DNA from: G965116155 sp965116155 | Lineage (GTDB): Bacteria; Bdellovibrionota; Bdellovibrionia; Bdellovibrionales; UBA1609 | Assembly (NCBI GenBank): GCA_965116155.1 | Contig: OZ220488.1 | Coordinates: 1,488,001 to 1,552,000 of the forward strand | DNA length: 64,000 nt | Reading direction: 5' to 3' | Shown: piece after piece, positions 51,625 through 60,137 of the stretch | Layout: every line of letters begins with the position of its first letter | How positions within the stretch are numbered: the stretch's first letter is position 1 | Notes under the pieces: generated by a model | Seen by the model: only the letters and a program-made list of their open reading frames with translations | The model's database searches: none | Told to the model about the DNA's origin: nothing | Made by a program: the position numbers and the translations under genes

Positions 51625-53217
51625 TTATTCCATGGGTAAATAAGCGGCAATAAAAACTTCAAACAAAAAGGCAACAAGGAGCGCCAAGGCGAGCCAGGGC
51701 TCATTCATGTAGAGAGTGCGTGGAGCTTGAGGGGCAAAAGCAATATCATACACCTGGGTCCACGCAGCATCTAAAGGGCTTTTAGACAGCACGCGCCCAT
51801 TAGCAAGCACTGCCGTGCTGATGCCTGTATTGGTCGCCCGCACCAAAGGGCGACGCAGCTCTATTGCACGGGTAAGGGTCATATAAAGGTGCTGCTGGGG
51901 CTCGAAGTTTTTGTCATACCAAGAGTCGTTGGTAATATTCACTAACACATCTACCGGCTCATCTGCTCCTCCCAGAGCCACATCGCGCACATAGTGTGCA
52001 AACAAAGACTCATAACAAATAAACGCTCCCAAACGCGCAACCATATCCTCGGTGCCAAAAGAAACTTCAAACGGCGCACCTGCGCCAGGGCCCGGAGTAA
52101 AGTTCCCGGCTGGCACAAGCCTGCGCAGTGAGGGCCATATTTTGCTGCCCGGCACGTACTCCCCAAACATCAACAAATGGTGCTTGCTGTACACTTGCGA
52201 CTGCTGTGCAGGCACCGTATTTTGCAACAGCACCATCGCCGTTGTGTGCTGCCGGGCTTTCATATCATAAGAGTACGCACCCGTTAAAAGTGGCAGGTTC
52301 CACTGTTGTAGTTTTTGGACGAGGCGTTTTTGCTTGGGCATAAGAGGCACATGGGGCGAAAACACAAACCTTAAGGCGGTTTCGGGCCATAAAATGAGAT
52401 CGGGTTTTTGCTTGGCCCTTTGCAAAGCGCTTTGGGTTAAGCTCCAATAGTGCTCGGCCGCAAGAGCTTTGGGAGATAAGTGCGGGTGGTGCGGTAAAAA
52501 AGAGATATGCCCAATGTTACCCTGCACGACTAGGACTTTTAAACTTTGCTCTGGCTGCGGTAAGCGCTGCTTAAGGTATTGCCCCGAAATATGCGCCCCC
52601 CCCCACACGCTAACTAAGCACAAGCTGGGTAAGAGGATTTTTTTTGCCCTTAAGCCCCAGAGCGCAAAAATGTTACTTAGCACAATCAAGCTACCCATGC
52701 CTTGTATTCCTACTAGCTCGGCGTTGTGCACCCAAGCTACATAGGGTTCCAGTGGCATAAGGGTGTAGCCCAAGTGCCACCTAAAAATACCGGGCAAGTG
52801 CGCACACAAAGCAATGCAAGACAAAACCATCGTCGAGTTGGGTAAGGTATAAGGCGAGGTGTTGGGGCGCAAGCGTTGTCCTAGGCGCCTAAGCCCCCAC
52901 CACAAAGCTCCTGCTGCCATTAAAAAGTAATTAGCAAAACTACTAAACCCCAAAAGTACTAGCAAGCTAATGGGCCAAGGTAGCCTGCCAAATTTGTGGG
53001 CGGTTTCGGCGATCCACCAAAAGCCTATTAGGCTGAGTATAAAAGAGCACAACCACCCTCCAAAGAGTATGCGCTTGAGGTCGTGCGCGTGCTTTTGCCA
53101 AAAAAGCGCTAGGGGCACAAAGCAAAAAAACACCCCCCAGGGCCAAAAGGGCAAATAACTAGTGCCCACCAAGATGCCGGACAACACGGGGGCTAGGCAT
53201 AGCTTTAAAAAGGCCAT
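51625..53217 (-). CDS. lnt: Apolipoprotein N-acyltransferase
   Basis: Inner-membrane enzyme that adds the third acyl chain to the N-terminal cysteine of lipoproteins. It has 530 residues: about 6-7 membrane segments in the first 210, then a nitrilase-like periplasmic domain with catalytic Glu in LILWPETALR, Lys in YSKHHLLMFGEYVP and Cys in GAFICYESLF, and a final membrane segment. Its presence means that the lipoproteins in this window are probably triacylated and suited to outer-membrane sorting. ATG 53217 is close to the divergent TPR-like gene at 53253. Confidence 0.95.
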   Translation of the reverse strand: MAFLKLCLAPVLSGILVGTSYLPFWPWGVFFCFVPLALFWQKHAHDLKRILFGGWLCSFILSLIGFWWIAETAHKFGRLPWPISLLVLLGFSSFANYFLMAAGALWWGLRRLGQRLRPNTSPYTLPNSTMVLSCIALCAHLPGIFRWHLGYTLMPLEPYVAWVHNAELVGIQGMGSLIVLSNIFALWGLRAKKILLPSLCLVSVWGGAHISGQYLKQRLPQPEQSLKVLVVQGNIGHISFLPHHPHLSPKALAAEHYWSLTQSALQRAKQKPDLILWPETALRFVFSPHVPLMPKQKRLVQKLQQWNLPLLTGAYSYDMKARQHTTAMVLLQNTVPAQQSQVYSKHHLLMFGEYVPGSKIWPSLRRLVPAGNFTPGPGAGAPFEVSFGTEDMVARLGAFICYESLFAHYVRDVALGGADEPVDVLVNITNDSWYDKNFEPQQHLYMTLTRAIELRRPLVRATNTGISTAVLANGRVLSKSPLDAAWTQVYDIAFAPQAPRTLYMNEPWLALALLVAFLFEVFIAAYLPME

Positions 53218-53252
53218 ATGATTTTATGTTGTATACTAGTTAGGGGGGCAGG

Positions 53253-54011
53253 GTGAAGCTTTTAGGTGTGCTGGTTTTTTTGTGTTCTGTGGTGTACGTG
53301 GGGTGGGCAAATGTATGGGGGGCTAAAACGGAGCGCAGCCCATTGGAGTTTTTACCGCCCAATTATGAAAATATCGAAAGATTCAGCTTTGGTTATCAGG
53401 ACAATATTGCCGACAGCCTATGGTTGAGGCTTGTGCAGGACTACCATTACTGTGGACAGCAGAATCTGAAAAAACAAGGCATCGAAAAAGGAGTGGATCA
53501 GTCTATTTTTGGCCCGGACCGTGTTATGAACTGCAATAAGGGCTGGGTGTACCATATGTTAAAAAGCATTTTGCAGCTGTCGCCGCATTTTTTGGGCCCA
53601 GCGCGCACGGGGGGCATTATGCTTAGCGTGGCGGTGGACGATGTGCATGGGGCGACAGAGGTGTACGACTTGGCTATTAAGGGCTTTCCGCACAATTGGA
53701 ACATTTTGTATTCCGCGGCTTATCACAACCTGTTTGAGACTAAGGATAAGGACATGGCTGCGGACCTTTTGGTGCGTGCGGGTAGACTGGGTGCTCCGTG
53801 GTGGGTGTTTAGTTTGGCGTCTGAAATTTACACCGAAGGAGGCAGCATAAGGGTGGCTTACCGCACCTTGCTGGACCTTTATGCGGATGAAAAAGACCGC
53901 GATCCCAACAGTGATTTGCTTAAAAGCCTGGAGGTGGAGTTGGAAGAAGTGCGCAAAGAGGCCAGCCGCAAGGGAGTTGCTTTGCCCAACTTGAGCGCGT
54001 ATGGGTACTAA
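53253..54011 (+). CDS. Exported or membrane-anchored helical repeat protein
   Basis: A 252-residue protein. GTG 53253 is preceded by a G-rich ribosome site (GGGGGGCAGG). The N-terminal hydrophobic stretch (LLGVLVFLCSVVYVGWANVW) is a signal anchor. The rest looks like TPR-type helical repeats (VYHMLKSILQLSPHFLGPAR, NWNILYSAAYHNLFETKDKD, WVFSLASEIYTEGGSIRVAY). I do not know its role; similar proteins occur in Bdellovibrio-like genomes next to membrane-transport genes (from memory, weak). Confidence 0.65.
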   Translation: MKLLGVLVFLCSVVYVGWANVWGAKTERSPLEFLPPNYENIERFSFGYQDNIADSLWLRLVQDYHYCGQQNLKKQGIEKGVDQSIFGPDRVMNCNKGWVYHMLKSILQLSPHFLGPARTGGIMLSVAVDDVHGATEVYDLAIKGFPHNWNILYSAAYHNLFETKDKDMAADLLVRAGRLGAPWWVFSLASEIYTEGGSIRVAYRTLLDLYADEKDRDPNSDLLKSLEVELEEVRKEASRKGVALPNLSAYGY

Positions 54012-54031
54012 TCTAATGAGGTACTAAGCCA

Positions 54032-54451
54032 GTGGAGCCTATAAAGCTAAACCTGTCGGCATTAGAGAAAACCATTAAATCACTGGAGCGCTCTTTAGAG
54101 CTTTGTGATGAGTTTAAGGGTACAAAGAAGCTGCAAGAGGCTTTGCGAGAGAGTGTTATTCAGTCGTTTGAGGTGTGTTATGAGGTTGCGCGCAGATTAA
54201 TGTTTCGGTACCTAAAACAGGCCACAGATGAGCGCGTGGATGAGATGGCGGTGCATGATGTGTTTAGGCTGGGGCATAGGAGTGGAATTTTGTCTCATGT
54301 ATCTAGCTGGTTTGAGTATAGAAAAAAAAGAAACCTAACCAGCCATATTTATAATGCCGATATAGCGGAAGAGGTTTTTTGTGCAGCGGCGCCTTTTTTA
54401 AAGGATGCTAAGTTTTTGTTAAAAAAATTAGAGGAAAAGATTGAAGCTTGA
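54032..54451 (+). CDS. HEPN-domain toxin, HepT/HI0074-like
   Basis: A 139-residue all-helical protein of the 'nucleotidyltransferase substrate-binding' HEPN family. The RX4-6H ribonuclease motif is present as RNLTSH (Arg100, His105), followed by the conserved tyrosine (IYNAD), the residue AMPylated in HepT toxins. GTG 54032 start with GAGG 12 nt upstream. It overlaps the MNT nucleotidyltransferase by 11 bp; the pair has the layout of a type VII (HepT-MntA) toxin-antitoxin module. Confidence 0.88.
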   Translation: MEPIKLNLSALEKTIKSLERSLELCDEFKGTKKLQEALRESVIQSFEVCYEVARRLMFRYLKQATDERVDEMAVHDVFRLGHRSGILSHVSSWFEYRKKRNLTSHIYNADIAEEVFCAAAPFLKDAKFLLKKLEEKIEA

Positions 54452-54740
54452 TCTAGCGCCGCGCTATGAGGAGGCGGTTAAAAAAATTTTTCTTCGGCAC
54501 TTGCCCCATGCTAAGGTGTGGGCTTTTGGCTCTCGGGTGAGTGGGTCTGCTGTAGAGACTTCCGATTTGGACCTTGTAATTGTTGCGGACGAAAAAACAA
54601 ACTTTAAAGCGCTTAGCTTGTTGCAGGTGGATTTTGAGGAGTCCGACATCCCCTTTAAGGTGGATGTTTTGGACTGGCAGCGGCTTTCTGCAGACTTTCA
54701 AAAAGTCATCAAAAACCAATACATTGTTTTTATAAGTTAG
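54441..54740 (+). CDS. MNT-domain nucleotidyltransferase antitoxin, MntA-like
   Basis: A 99-residue minimal nucleotidyltransferase with the GSx10DxD signature (Gly30-Ser31, Asp42, Asp44) in AFGSRVSGSAVETSDLDLVI and a third acidic residue in FKVDVLDW. In HepT-MntA systems this protein neutralises the HEPN toxin by adding AMP to its tyrosine. TTG 54441 has GAGG 7-8 nt upstream and overlaps the toxin gene, so translation is coupled. The 3' end abuts a repeat array (GTGCGTAAGCATTAGAGCGC). Confidence 0.88.
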   Translation: MKLDLAPRYEEAVKKIFLRHLPHAKVWAFGSRVSGSAVETSDLDLVIVADEKTNFKALSLLQVDFEESDIPFKVDVLDWQRLSADFQKVIKNQYIVFIS

Positions 54741-55385
54741 TGCGTAAGCATTAGAGCGCTAGGAAAATGCCCTGGGATAAAGCGCAGTCTCTAGCGCAAC
54801 CCCCTTTAGGGGGTGTCCGCGATAGAGACAAGTGTCCCGCAGGGCATTTTCCGACCTATGAAGCTACTATGGCCCTGCGGCTTTGGATGTCCTAGGTCCA
54901 AAGCCGCGACACTTCCGTCAAAGTTCCGTGCGTTGAGTAAACACAAATTAGAGCGCTAGCCTAATATTCTGGGCAAAGCGCAGTCTCCCTGATAGCGCCT
55001 GAAAGGCGCGGCCATCAGGGAGATAAGCGCCCCACAGAATATTAGGCGGCCTATAAGGGATCTATGGCCCTGCGGCTTTGGATGTCCTAGGTCCAAAGCC
55101 GCGACACTTCCGTCAAAGTTCCGTGCGTTGAGTAAACACAAATTAGAGCGCTAGTAAAATAAAATGGGGCAATAAGAGCCAACCTCAGAACAGCCTCTTT
55201 AAGACTGGCATATGTCCTGTGGACGATTCTGGGGCGCCTTGCTTGAGCTGCAGGGGTGTGGTGATAGCAGGAGCTCAGGTAGACGGATGGCTTGTAGTAG
55301 CTTTATAGGCCGCAAAACAAACTCGGGCCTTTCGTTTGTCCCAAGGATAGACGCGCCTGAGCTGCCCTTGGGACTGCACTTTCTG
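54738..55385. repeat. Two hairpin elements in tandem plus fragments
   Basis: Unit 1: head GCGTAAGCATTAGAGCGCTA; arms GGAAAATGCCCTG/CAGGGCATTTTCC; inner GTCTCTAGCG/CGCGATAGAGAC; joint CGACCTATGAAGCTACTATG; second hairpin GCGGCTTTGGA/TCCAAAGCCGC; tail GTGCGTTGAGTAAACACAAA. Unit 2 from about 54947: arms CCTAATATTCTG/CAGAATATTAGG, same second hairpin and tail. The stretch 55160-55385 has a third head and a fragment (CGCAAAACAAACTCGGGCCT) also found near 40207. Open frames here are repeat artefacts. Confidence 0.85.
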
Positions 55386-56138
55386 GCAAGAGGTGTCCAT
55401 GGCGTTAAGTTAATCTGGCAGCTTAGGTCACGCCTTGGTTTATCGCGATCAATAAAGCCCGGACGCAGGCGACATTGTTTTTCTCGGCTTATATAAATCG
55501 CACTTGCGGGTACGGGCTTAGACCTAACCTGCAGGGCCATAGACAGCTTCATAGACCGCCAAAACACCTCTTGGCTTTCCGCTTGCCTGGAGCACCCAAG
55601 GGTGCTCATCAGGCTGCGCTTCCAGCAAGAGGTGTCCATGGCGTTAAGTTAATCTGGCAGCTTAGGTCATGCCTTGGTTTATCGCGATCAATAAAGCCCG
55701 GACGCAGGCGACATTGTTTTTCTCGGCTTATATAAATCGCACTTGCGGGTACGGGCTTAGACCTAACCTGCAGGGCCATAGACAGCTTCATAGACCGCCA
55801 AAACACCTCTTGGCTTTCCGCTTGCCTGGAGCACCCAAGGGTGCTCATCAGGCTGCGCTTCCAGCAAGAGGTGTCCATGGCGTTAAGTTAATCTGGCAGC
55901 TTAGGTCACGCCTTGGTTTATCGCGATCAATAAAGCCCGGACGCAGGCGACATTGTTTTTCTCGGCTTATATAAATCGCACTTGCGGGTACGGGCTTAGA
56001 CCTAACCTGCAGGGCCATAGACAGCTTCATAGACCGCCAAAACACCTCTTGGCTTTCCGCTTGCCTGGAGCACCCAAGGGTGCTCATCAGGCTGCGCTTC
56101 CAGCAAGAGGTGTTTTGGCTAGTCTGTAACTTTAACTT
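55386..56138. repeat. Triple 239-bp tandem repeat
   Basis: A 239-bp unit starting GCAAGAGGTGTCCATGG occurs at 55386, 55625 and 55864, with a partial fourth copy at 56103 running into the tRNA-Ile flank. Copies differ by only one or two bases (for example CACGCC versus CATGCC). Each unit holds the inverted arms CCAAAACACCTCTTG/GCAAGAGGTGT of the element family and the sequence CGCACTTGCGGGTACGGGCT. Overlapping open frames of about 90-110 codons on both strands repeat with the array and are not genes. Confidence 0.9.
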
Positions 56139-56215
<77 letters not shown>

Positions 56216-56230
56216 CTTCGTATAATAATT

Positions 56231-57055
56231 CTACTTAAGGCCCACAATATAAGCCACCCAAGAATCCACCTCCTCCTGCGTAGCTTCGCATGCAGCAAAA
56301 TCTCCACTCCCCTCGCCCTCTGGCGTAGTACCTTCCCAGTACACCAAGCAGCGTTTGAACCCAACCTCTAAAAGAATATCCTTCAGCTCACGCATTCCCC
56401 AAAGGCGCCAATCGTACTCGAACACCTTTTCATACTTGCGCCCCTTGAAGGGCCGAAAATGTATCCAAAACTTCCCCTCTTGATTAATGGGGTCATAAAA
56501 ATCCTGATCCCAATAATAGGTGAACTTATTGCCATGGCGCGTAGACTCCTCCACTGCACCCATAACATCTCTACCACCAAAACAGTCTAAAACAAAAATG
56601 CCATCCCTCTTTAAGCGCCGCAAGCTAGAGGCAAAATAAGCCCGCATTTGAGCGCGCTCCTTTAGCACAAAATAAGAAAAATTCTGCGCCACCACAATAT
56701 CTAAACCCCCAGGTAGGTCTTGATCTAACACACTTGCTCTGCACAATTGCAGGCGTGATTTTTCGTCCTTGCTTAGCTCGGCTCCATAAACCCGTTGCCC
56801 ATAATCCAAAGGCTCCTGGTCCATGTCCACACCCACAGCTCTTCTATGAGCGCCTGCCTTTATCCACTCGCAACTAATTGCAAAAGTCCCGCAAAAATCC
56901 TCCCCCAATCGTTGGGCAGGTTTATTGCGCAGGTCTTTATAAGCCTGATCCAAAAACTCCACATCCCTCTCCGGCGATTGCACAGCTTCACGATAATAAG
57001 CGTACTTATCAAAAACTTTGCCCAAACCCGATGTGCCTTTACGCCGCCGAACCAT
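56231..57055 (-). CDS. Class I SAM-dependent methyltransferase
   Basis: A 274-residue methyltransferase of unknown substrate. ATG 57055 is chosen because the earlier 15 codons have no ribosome site; ATG 57100 is possible. A Rossmann-like core is visible: RLGEDFCGTFAISCEWI (motif I region), RAVGVDMDQEPLDYG (acidic ribose-binding), LDIVVAQNFSYFVL, and GIFVLDCFGG (post-motif). The C-terminal half has WHFRPFKG-like and VFEYDWRLWGMRELKDILLE segments typical of small-molecule methyltransferases. The tRNA-Ile gene follows closely downstream. Confidence 0.82.
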   Translation of the reverse strand: MVRRRKGTSGLGKVFDKYAYYREAVQSPERDVEFLDQAYKDLRNKPAQRLGEDFCGTFAISCEWIKAGAHRRAVGVDMDQEPLDYGQRVYGAELSKDEKSRLQLCRASVLDQDLPGGLDIVVAQNFSYFVLKERAQMRAYFASSLRRLKRDGIFVLDCFGGRDVMGAVEESTRHGNKFTYYWDQDFYDPINQEGKFWIHFRPFKGRKYEKVFEYDWRLWGMRELKDILLEVGFKRCLVYWEGTTPEGEGSGDFAACEATQEEVDSWVAYIVGLK

Positions 57056-57359
57056 GGCCTGTTGTATTAACACACTCAGAACCTTAATGCCATGCATCAA
57101 ATGGTTTACTCAATGCACGGAGCTTTGACGAGAGTATCGCCGCTTTGTCCCATACTATTGGGCTAGCACTCTAATTGCGTTTCAACTTGGCCCGGGTTTT
57201 GCATGGGTCAGCTGTCTAGCGCGCAAAAATGCTTCAGGCAGGACCACTTGTCCATCTGATGGCCCGCGCCTGGCAGCGCTATCAGCTGGACTGCGTAGGG
57301 CTGAAGACATTTTTGCTGGCGCTTTTATGCTTACGCAAGCAAGCCATATGGGGGCTTAG
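57056..57359. repeat. Minus-oriented hairpin elements upstream of the secretin gene
   Basis: Two heads read on the minus strand: AATTAGAGTGCTAGCCCAAT (about 57160-57180) and GCGTAAGCATAAAAGCGCCA (about 57318-57340), the latter with arms GCAAAAATG...CATTTTTGC over 57218-57318. No minus-strand gene precedes them here, so these are exceptions to the rule that elements follow gene ends. The promoter of the secretin operon must lie in or beside them. Confidence 0.7.
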
Positions 57360-58643
57360 ATGCATCGCGCAATAGTTTCTCTATTTATTGGGCTCTTGAT
57401 TTTGGGCTCTTTGTCCCATGGGGCGAGGGAGTTTTTTAGCTTAGGGGTGGGGGATGCGCACTATATCAGCGCCGAAGGAGTGCAAAAGGTGCTGGTACAA
57501 AAAGAGGGGGTGGTGCGCGTAGAGCCGGTGGAAGATGGGCGGGTTAAGGTGGTGGCTTTGGCCCCAGGGAGCGTGTTGGTGCGCGCACAGGGAGCCCATG
57601 GCGAGAGGGTGTACAGTGTCAGGGTGCATGCGCAAAGTGCGTTGCAGCACTTTCAAAAAATCAAGCAAGTTGCACAAAAAGCCAAGGGTTTAAGCGCGCA
57701 CTTGTTGGGTGGTCGTACCTACGTGCGGGGGCGGCTTAATAAAATGCAAGACTGGCACGACCTGGCGGCCTTGAGGGTGCCGTATAGTTTTTCGGCTCTA
57801 GTGCCTAAGGCTTTGCGGTTGCAGAGTTTGTTGTTTTTTTCAGAGCTTTCGCAGGCGCATCATTTACCTGTGCCACTGATATATTTTTATCCTGAGACTT
57901 ATGTGAGCTTGGGTGGTGCTAAAGACAGCCTAGATCTAAACCGTGTGCGCAGTCTGTTTAAAGCCTATGGTTTAACCGTGCACCACAATCCACAGCAGCT
58001 ACTGATAGAGCCCACTTTGCGCATACAGGTTGTGCTAGCGGAGGTGAACCTTAAATCCAGCCGTCTTTATGGTCTTAACTGGGGCAGTGGTTATGAGGCC
58101 GAGCTTTTTAAAGCCAGTCCCAAGTGGCCGAGTTTAAAGGTGGCCTTGAATGCCATGGCCACCAAAGGGCATGGGCAAATACTAGCGGCGCCGACTCTTT
58201 TGTGCCGCAACAAAGGTGAGGCTAAGTTTTTAGCTGGCGGCGAGTTTGCGGTTGTAAGGCAAATCAGCCGCTTTCGTAGCAGTGTCAGCTGGAAAGAGCA
58301 CGGCATAAAGCTAACACTAAAGCCCCAAGTGCGGCGTAATGGGCGGATGAAGCTTGATGTAGATATTGGGATTTCTCTTATAGATGAATCTCAAAAAATA
58401 CCCGGCGGTATGCCGGCGCTTAAAACCAACAAAGTGTCTACACAGTTTGATCTTAACTCCAGCCAGAGCGTTTATTTGTCGGGCCTGATTAGGCGTAGCT
58501 TGGGCCGGTCTTCTGATGGGCTGCCTTTGCTAAAAGATATTCCAATTTTGGGTGCACTTTTTGGTAGTCGTGCTTTTCAGAAAAACAAAACAGATTTAGT
58601 AATTTTTATTACACCAGAGCTGGTGAACCACAAGCCTATTTAA
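57360..58643 (+). CDS. Secretin, CpaC/GspD-like
   Basis: A 427-residue outer-membrane pore protein of the type II/III secretin family. The signal peptide (MHRAIVSLFIGLLILGSLSHG) is followed by a pilus-assembly N-terminal domain (about 25-95; KVVALAPGSVLVRAQG) and a BON-like piece. The secretin domain (about 215-425) contains LRIQVVLAEVNLKSSRLYGL, ILAAPTLLCRNKGEAKFLAG, and the signature LPLLKDIPILGALFGSR with NKTDLVIFITPELV. The short form and N-terminal domain resemble CpaC/RcpA of Tad pili rather than long GspD. First gene of the locus, with the CpaF-like ATPase 15 bp after it. Confidence 0.9.
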   Translation: MHRAIVSLFIGLLILGSLSHGAREFFSLGVGDAHYISAEGVQKVLVQKEGVVRVEPVEDGRVKVVALAPGSVLVRAQGAHGERVYSVRVHAQSALQHFQKIKQVAQKAKGLSAHLLGGRTYVRGRLNKMQDWHDLAALRVPYSFSALVPKALRLQSLLFFSELSQAHHLPVPLIYFYPETYVSLGGAKDSLDLNRVRSLFKAYGLTVHHNPQQLLIEPTLRIQVVLAEVNLKSSRLYGLNWGSGYEAELFKASPKWPSLKVALNAMATKGHGQILAAPTLLCRNKGEAKFLAGGEFAVVRQISRFRSSVSWKEHGIKLTLKPQVRRNGRMKLDVDIGISLIDESQKIPGGMPALKTNKVSTQFDLNSSQSVYLSGLIRRSLGRSSDGLPLLKDIPILGALFGSRAFQKNKTDLVIFITPELVNHKPI

Positions 58644-58658
58644 GTTTAGGAGGCCCCC

Positions 58659-59837
58659 ATGCAGCAAGCTATTTCTCACCCTCTAATAGAGCACAAGCCC
58701 TTGCGGGCTGAGGCTGTGCCTAATAAAAACTTAGACCCAGAGGTAAAGGGTTATTTTGATAAAATTTTTGAAGAAGCGCAGGTATCTTTAGATTTAGACT
58801 TAGCGCAAATACACCAAATGAAAAGCACATATGACTGCATTTTTCAAAAATGCGAAGCCCTGCCTCAGAATGTTAAAGGCCGTGTACAGTGTGAGTTTTT
58901 TGGCTTAGGGCCTCTAGATGCTTTGGTTGCTTGTCCAAGAGTGACGGAGGTTATTATTAACTCGTATAACAATATTTGGTTTGAAGAGGGTGGCGGGCTA
59001 AAGAGGCTTAAAGATAGTTTTTTGTCGCACATTACTTATACGAACTTTGTTTTAAGGCTTTGTCAGCAAAGCCAGGTGCAAACCCATTTGAATCAGCCCT
59101 TTGTAGACACCATGTGGCGCGGTTTCAGGGTGCATATTATCCAGCCCCCTTTGGTAAAGGGCCAGGTGCATATGTGCCTAAGGCGTCACCCTGATAGCCC
59201 TTGGACTTTGGAGCGTTTGCAGGAGGCTAATTGGTGTACGGCACAAGAGGCAGATTTTTTGTCACTTCTGGTGCGTGATAAAAAAAGCCTGCTCATTGTG
59301 GGTCCTACTAGTACAGGAAAAACATCTGTAATGAATGCTCTAATACAAAAAATCCCTCATAACGAAAGGCTGCTCATTATAGAAGATACCGATGAGCTTA
59401 GTTGCCCCAACGCAGCCAGTGTCAAGCTGTTAACGCGCACGAGTGGCATGGGGCAGTTGCGAGATTATTTGCAAGACGATCTACTGAAGCAGGCGTTACG
59501 GATGCGCCCTGATCGCATTGCTGTAGGAGAGGCAAGAGGTTCGGAGGCTAAAGATTTGCTTATGGCTTTTGCTACAGGGCATAGTGGTGGCTTTTGCACT
59601 CTGCATGCTCAAACAGCACACCAGGCTTTGTACAGGCTGGAGATGATGATCCAAATAGGGGCGCCTCAGTGGAGTGTGCAAACTGTGCGTAAACTTATAG
59701 GCTTGTGTGTGCCTTATATATTGGTTTTAGAAAACACCAAAGGCAGCCGCAGAATTAAGTCTATAGAGCGGGTGGCGTCTTTAGAGCCTACGGGCTTTTG
59801 TTTAGAGCGTATAAATTGCCATGAATACATGAACTAA
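58659..59837 (+). CDS. CpaF-like secretion ATPase
   Basis: A 392-residue cytoplasmic ATPase of the VirB11/GspE/CpaF superfamily that powers pilus or secretion assembly. The N-terminal domain includes the CpaF hallmark VTEVIINSYNNIWFEEGG. Walker A is VGPTSTGKTSVMNAL, the Asp box LIIEDTDELSCP, Walker B RIAVGEARGSEAKDLLMAFA, and the His box TGHSGGFCTLHA. AGGAGG precedes the ATG at 7 nt. The 3' end has a 13-bp tandem repeat, ATACATGAACTAA twice, over the stop. Pairs with the secretin; no tadB/C or prepilin is in view. Confidence 0.9.
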   Translation: MQQAISHPLIEHKPLRAEAVPNKNLDPEVKGYFDKIFEEAQVSLDLDLAQIHQMKSTYDCIFQKCEALPQNVKGRVQCEFFGLGPLDALVACPRVTEVIINSYNNIWFEEGGGLKRLKDSFLSHITYTNFVLRLCQQSQVQTHLNQPFVDTMWRGFRVHIIQPPLVKGQVHMCLRRHPDSPWTLERLQEANWCTAQEADFLSLLVRDKKSLLIVGPTSTGKTSVMNALIQKIPHNERLLIIEDTDELSCPNAASVKLLTRTSGMGQLRDYLQDDLLKQALRMRPDRIAVGEARGSEAKDLLMAFATGHSGGFCTLHAQTAHQALYRLEMMIQIGAPQWSVQTVRKLIGLCVPYILVLENTKGSRRIKSIERVASLEPTGFCLERINCHEYMN

Positions 59838-60137
59838 ATACATGAACTAATTTTTTTGCTGCATCTGCATGGTAGTATAAAAAGCATGCAAAATGAGAGG
59901 TTCTCTCTGGGGGGTCCTATAGTGCACGAAATATGTAACTTGTCGCAGGTTTAAGTATTAGCCCTTGTGCACTGAAGTATGTTCTCCGGCTGACTCTGGC
60001 GCAAGTTAGGGCGCTAGACAGCTAAAAGGCATCTATGTGCCTGTAAGACATATTGTCAAAGCTCTAATATGGTATGAGAGCTCGCCAGCCGGAAGCCGGA
60101 GAACATACTTCAGTCACGATGTGGTAGTATAAAAAGC
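59838..60137. repeat. Direct repeat enclosing an inverted-repeat element
   Basis: A 19-bp direct repeat GGTAGTATAAAAAGCATGC lies at 59871-59889 and 60123-60141. Between them is an inverted repeat with arms at 59971-60002 (ACTGAAGTATGTTCTCCGGC...) and 60084-60114 (...AGCCGGAGAACATACTTCAGT), and between the arms a head-like GTTAGGGCGCTAGACAGC. The second direct repeat contains the start codon of the TPR gene. No gene is seen. Confidence 0.8.

Noticed and set aside
55386..56138. CRISPR array
   Set aside because: The 239-bp units are head-to-tail copies without unique spacers, and there are no cas genes in the window.
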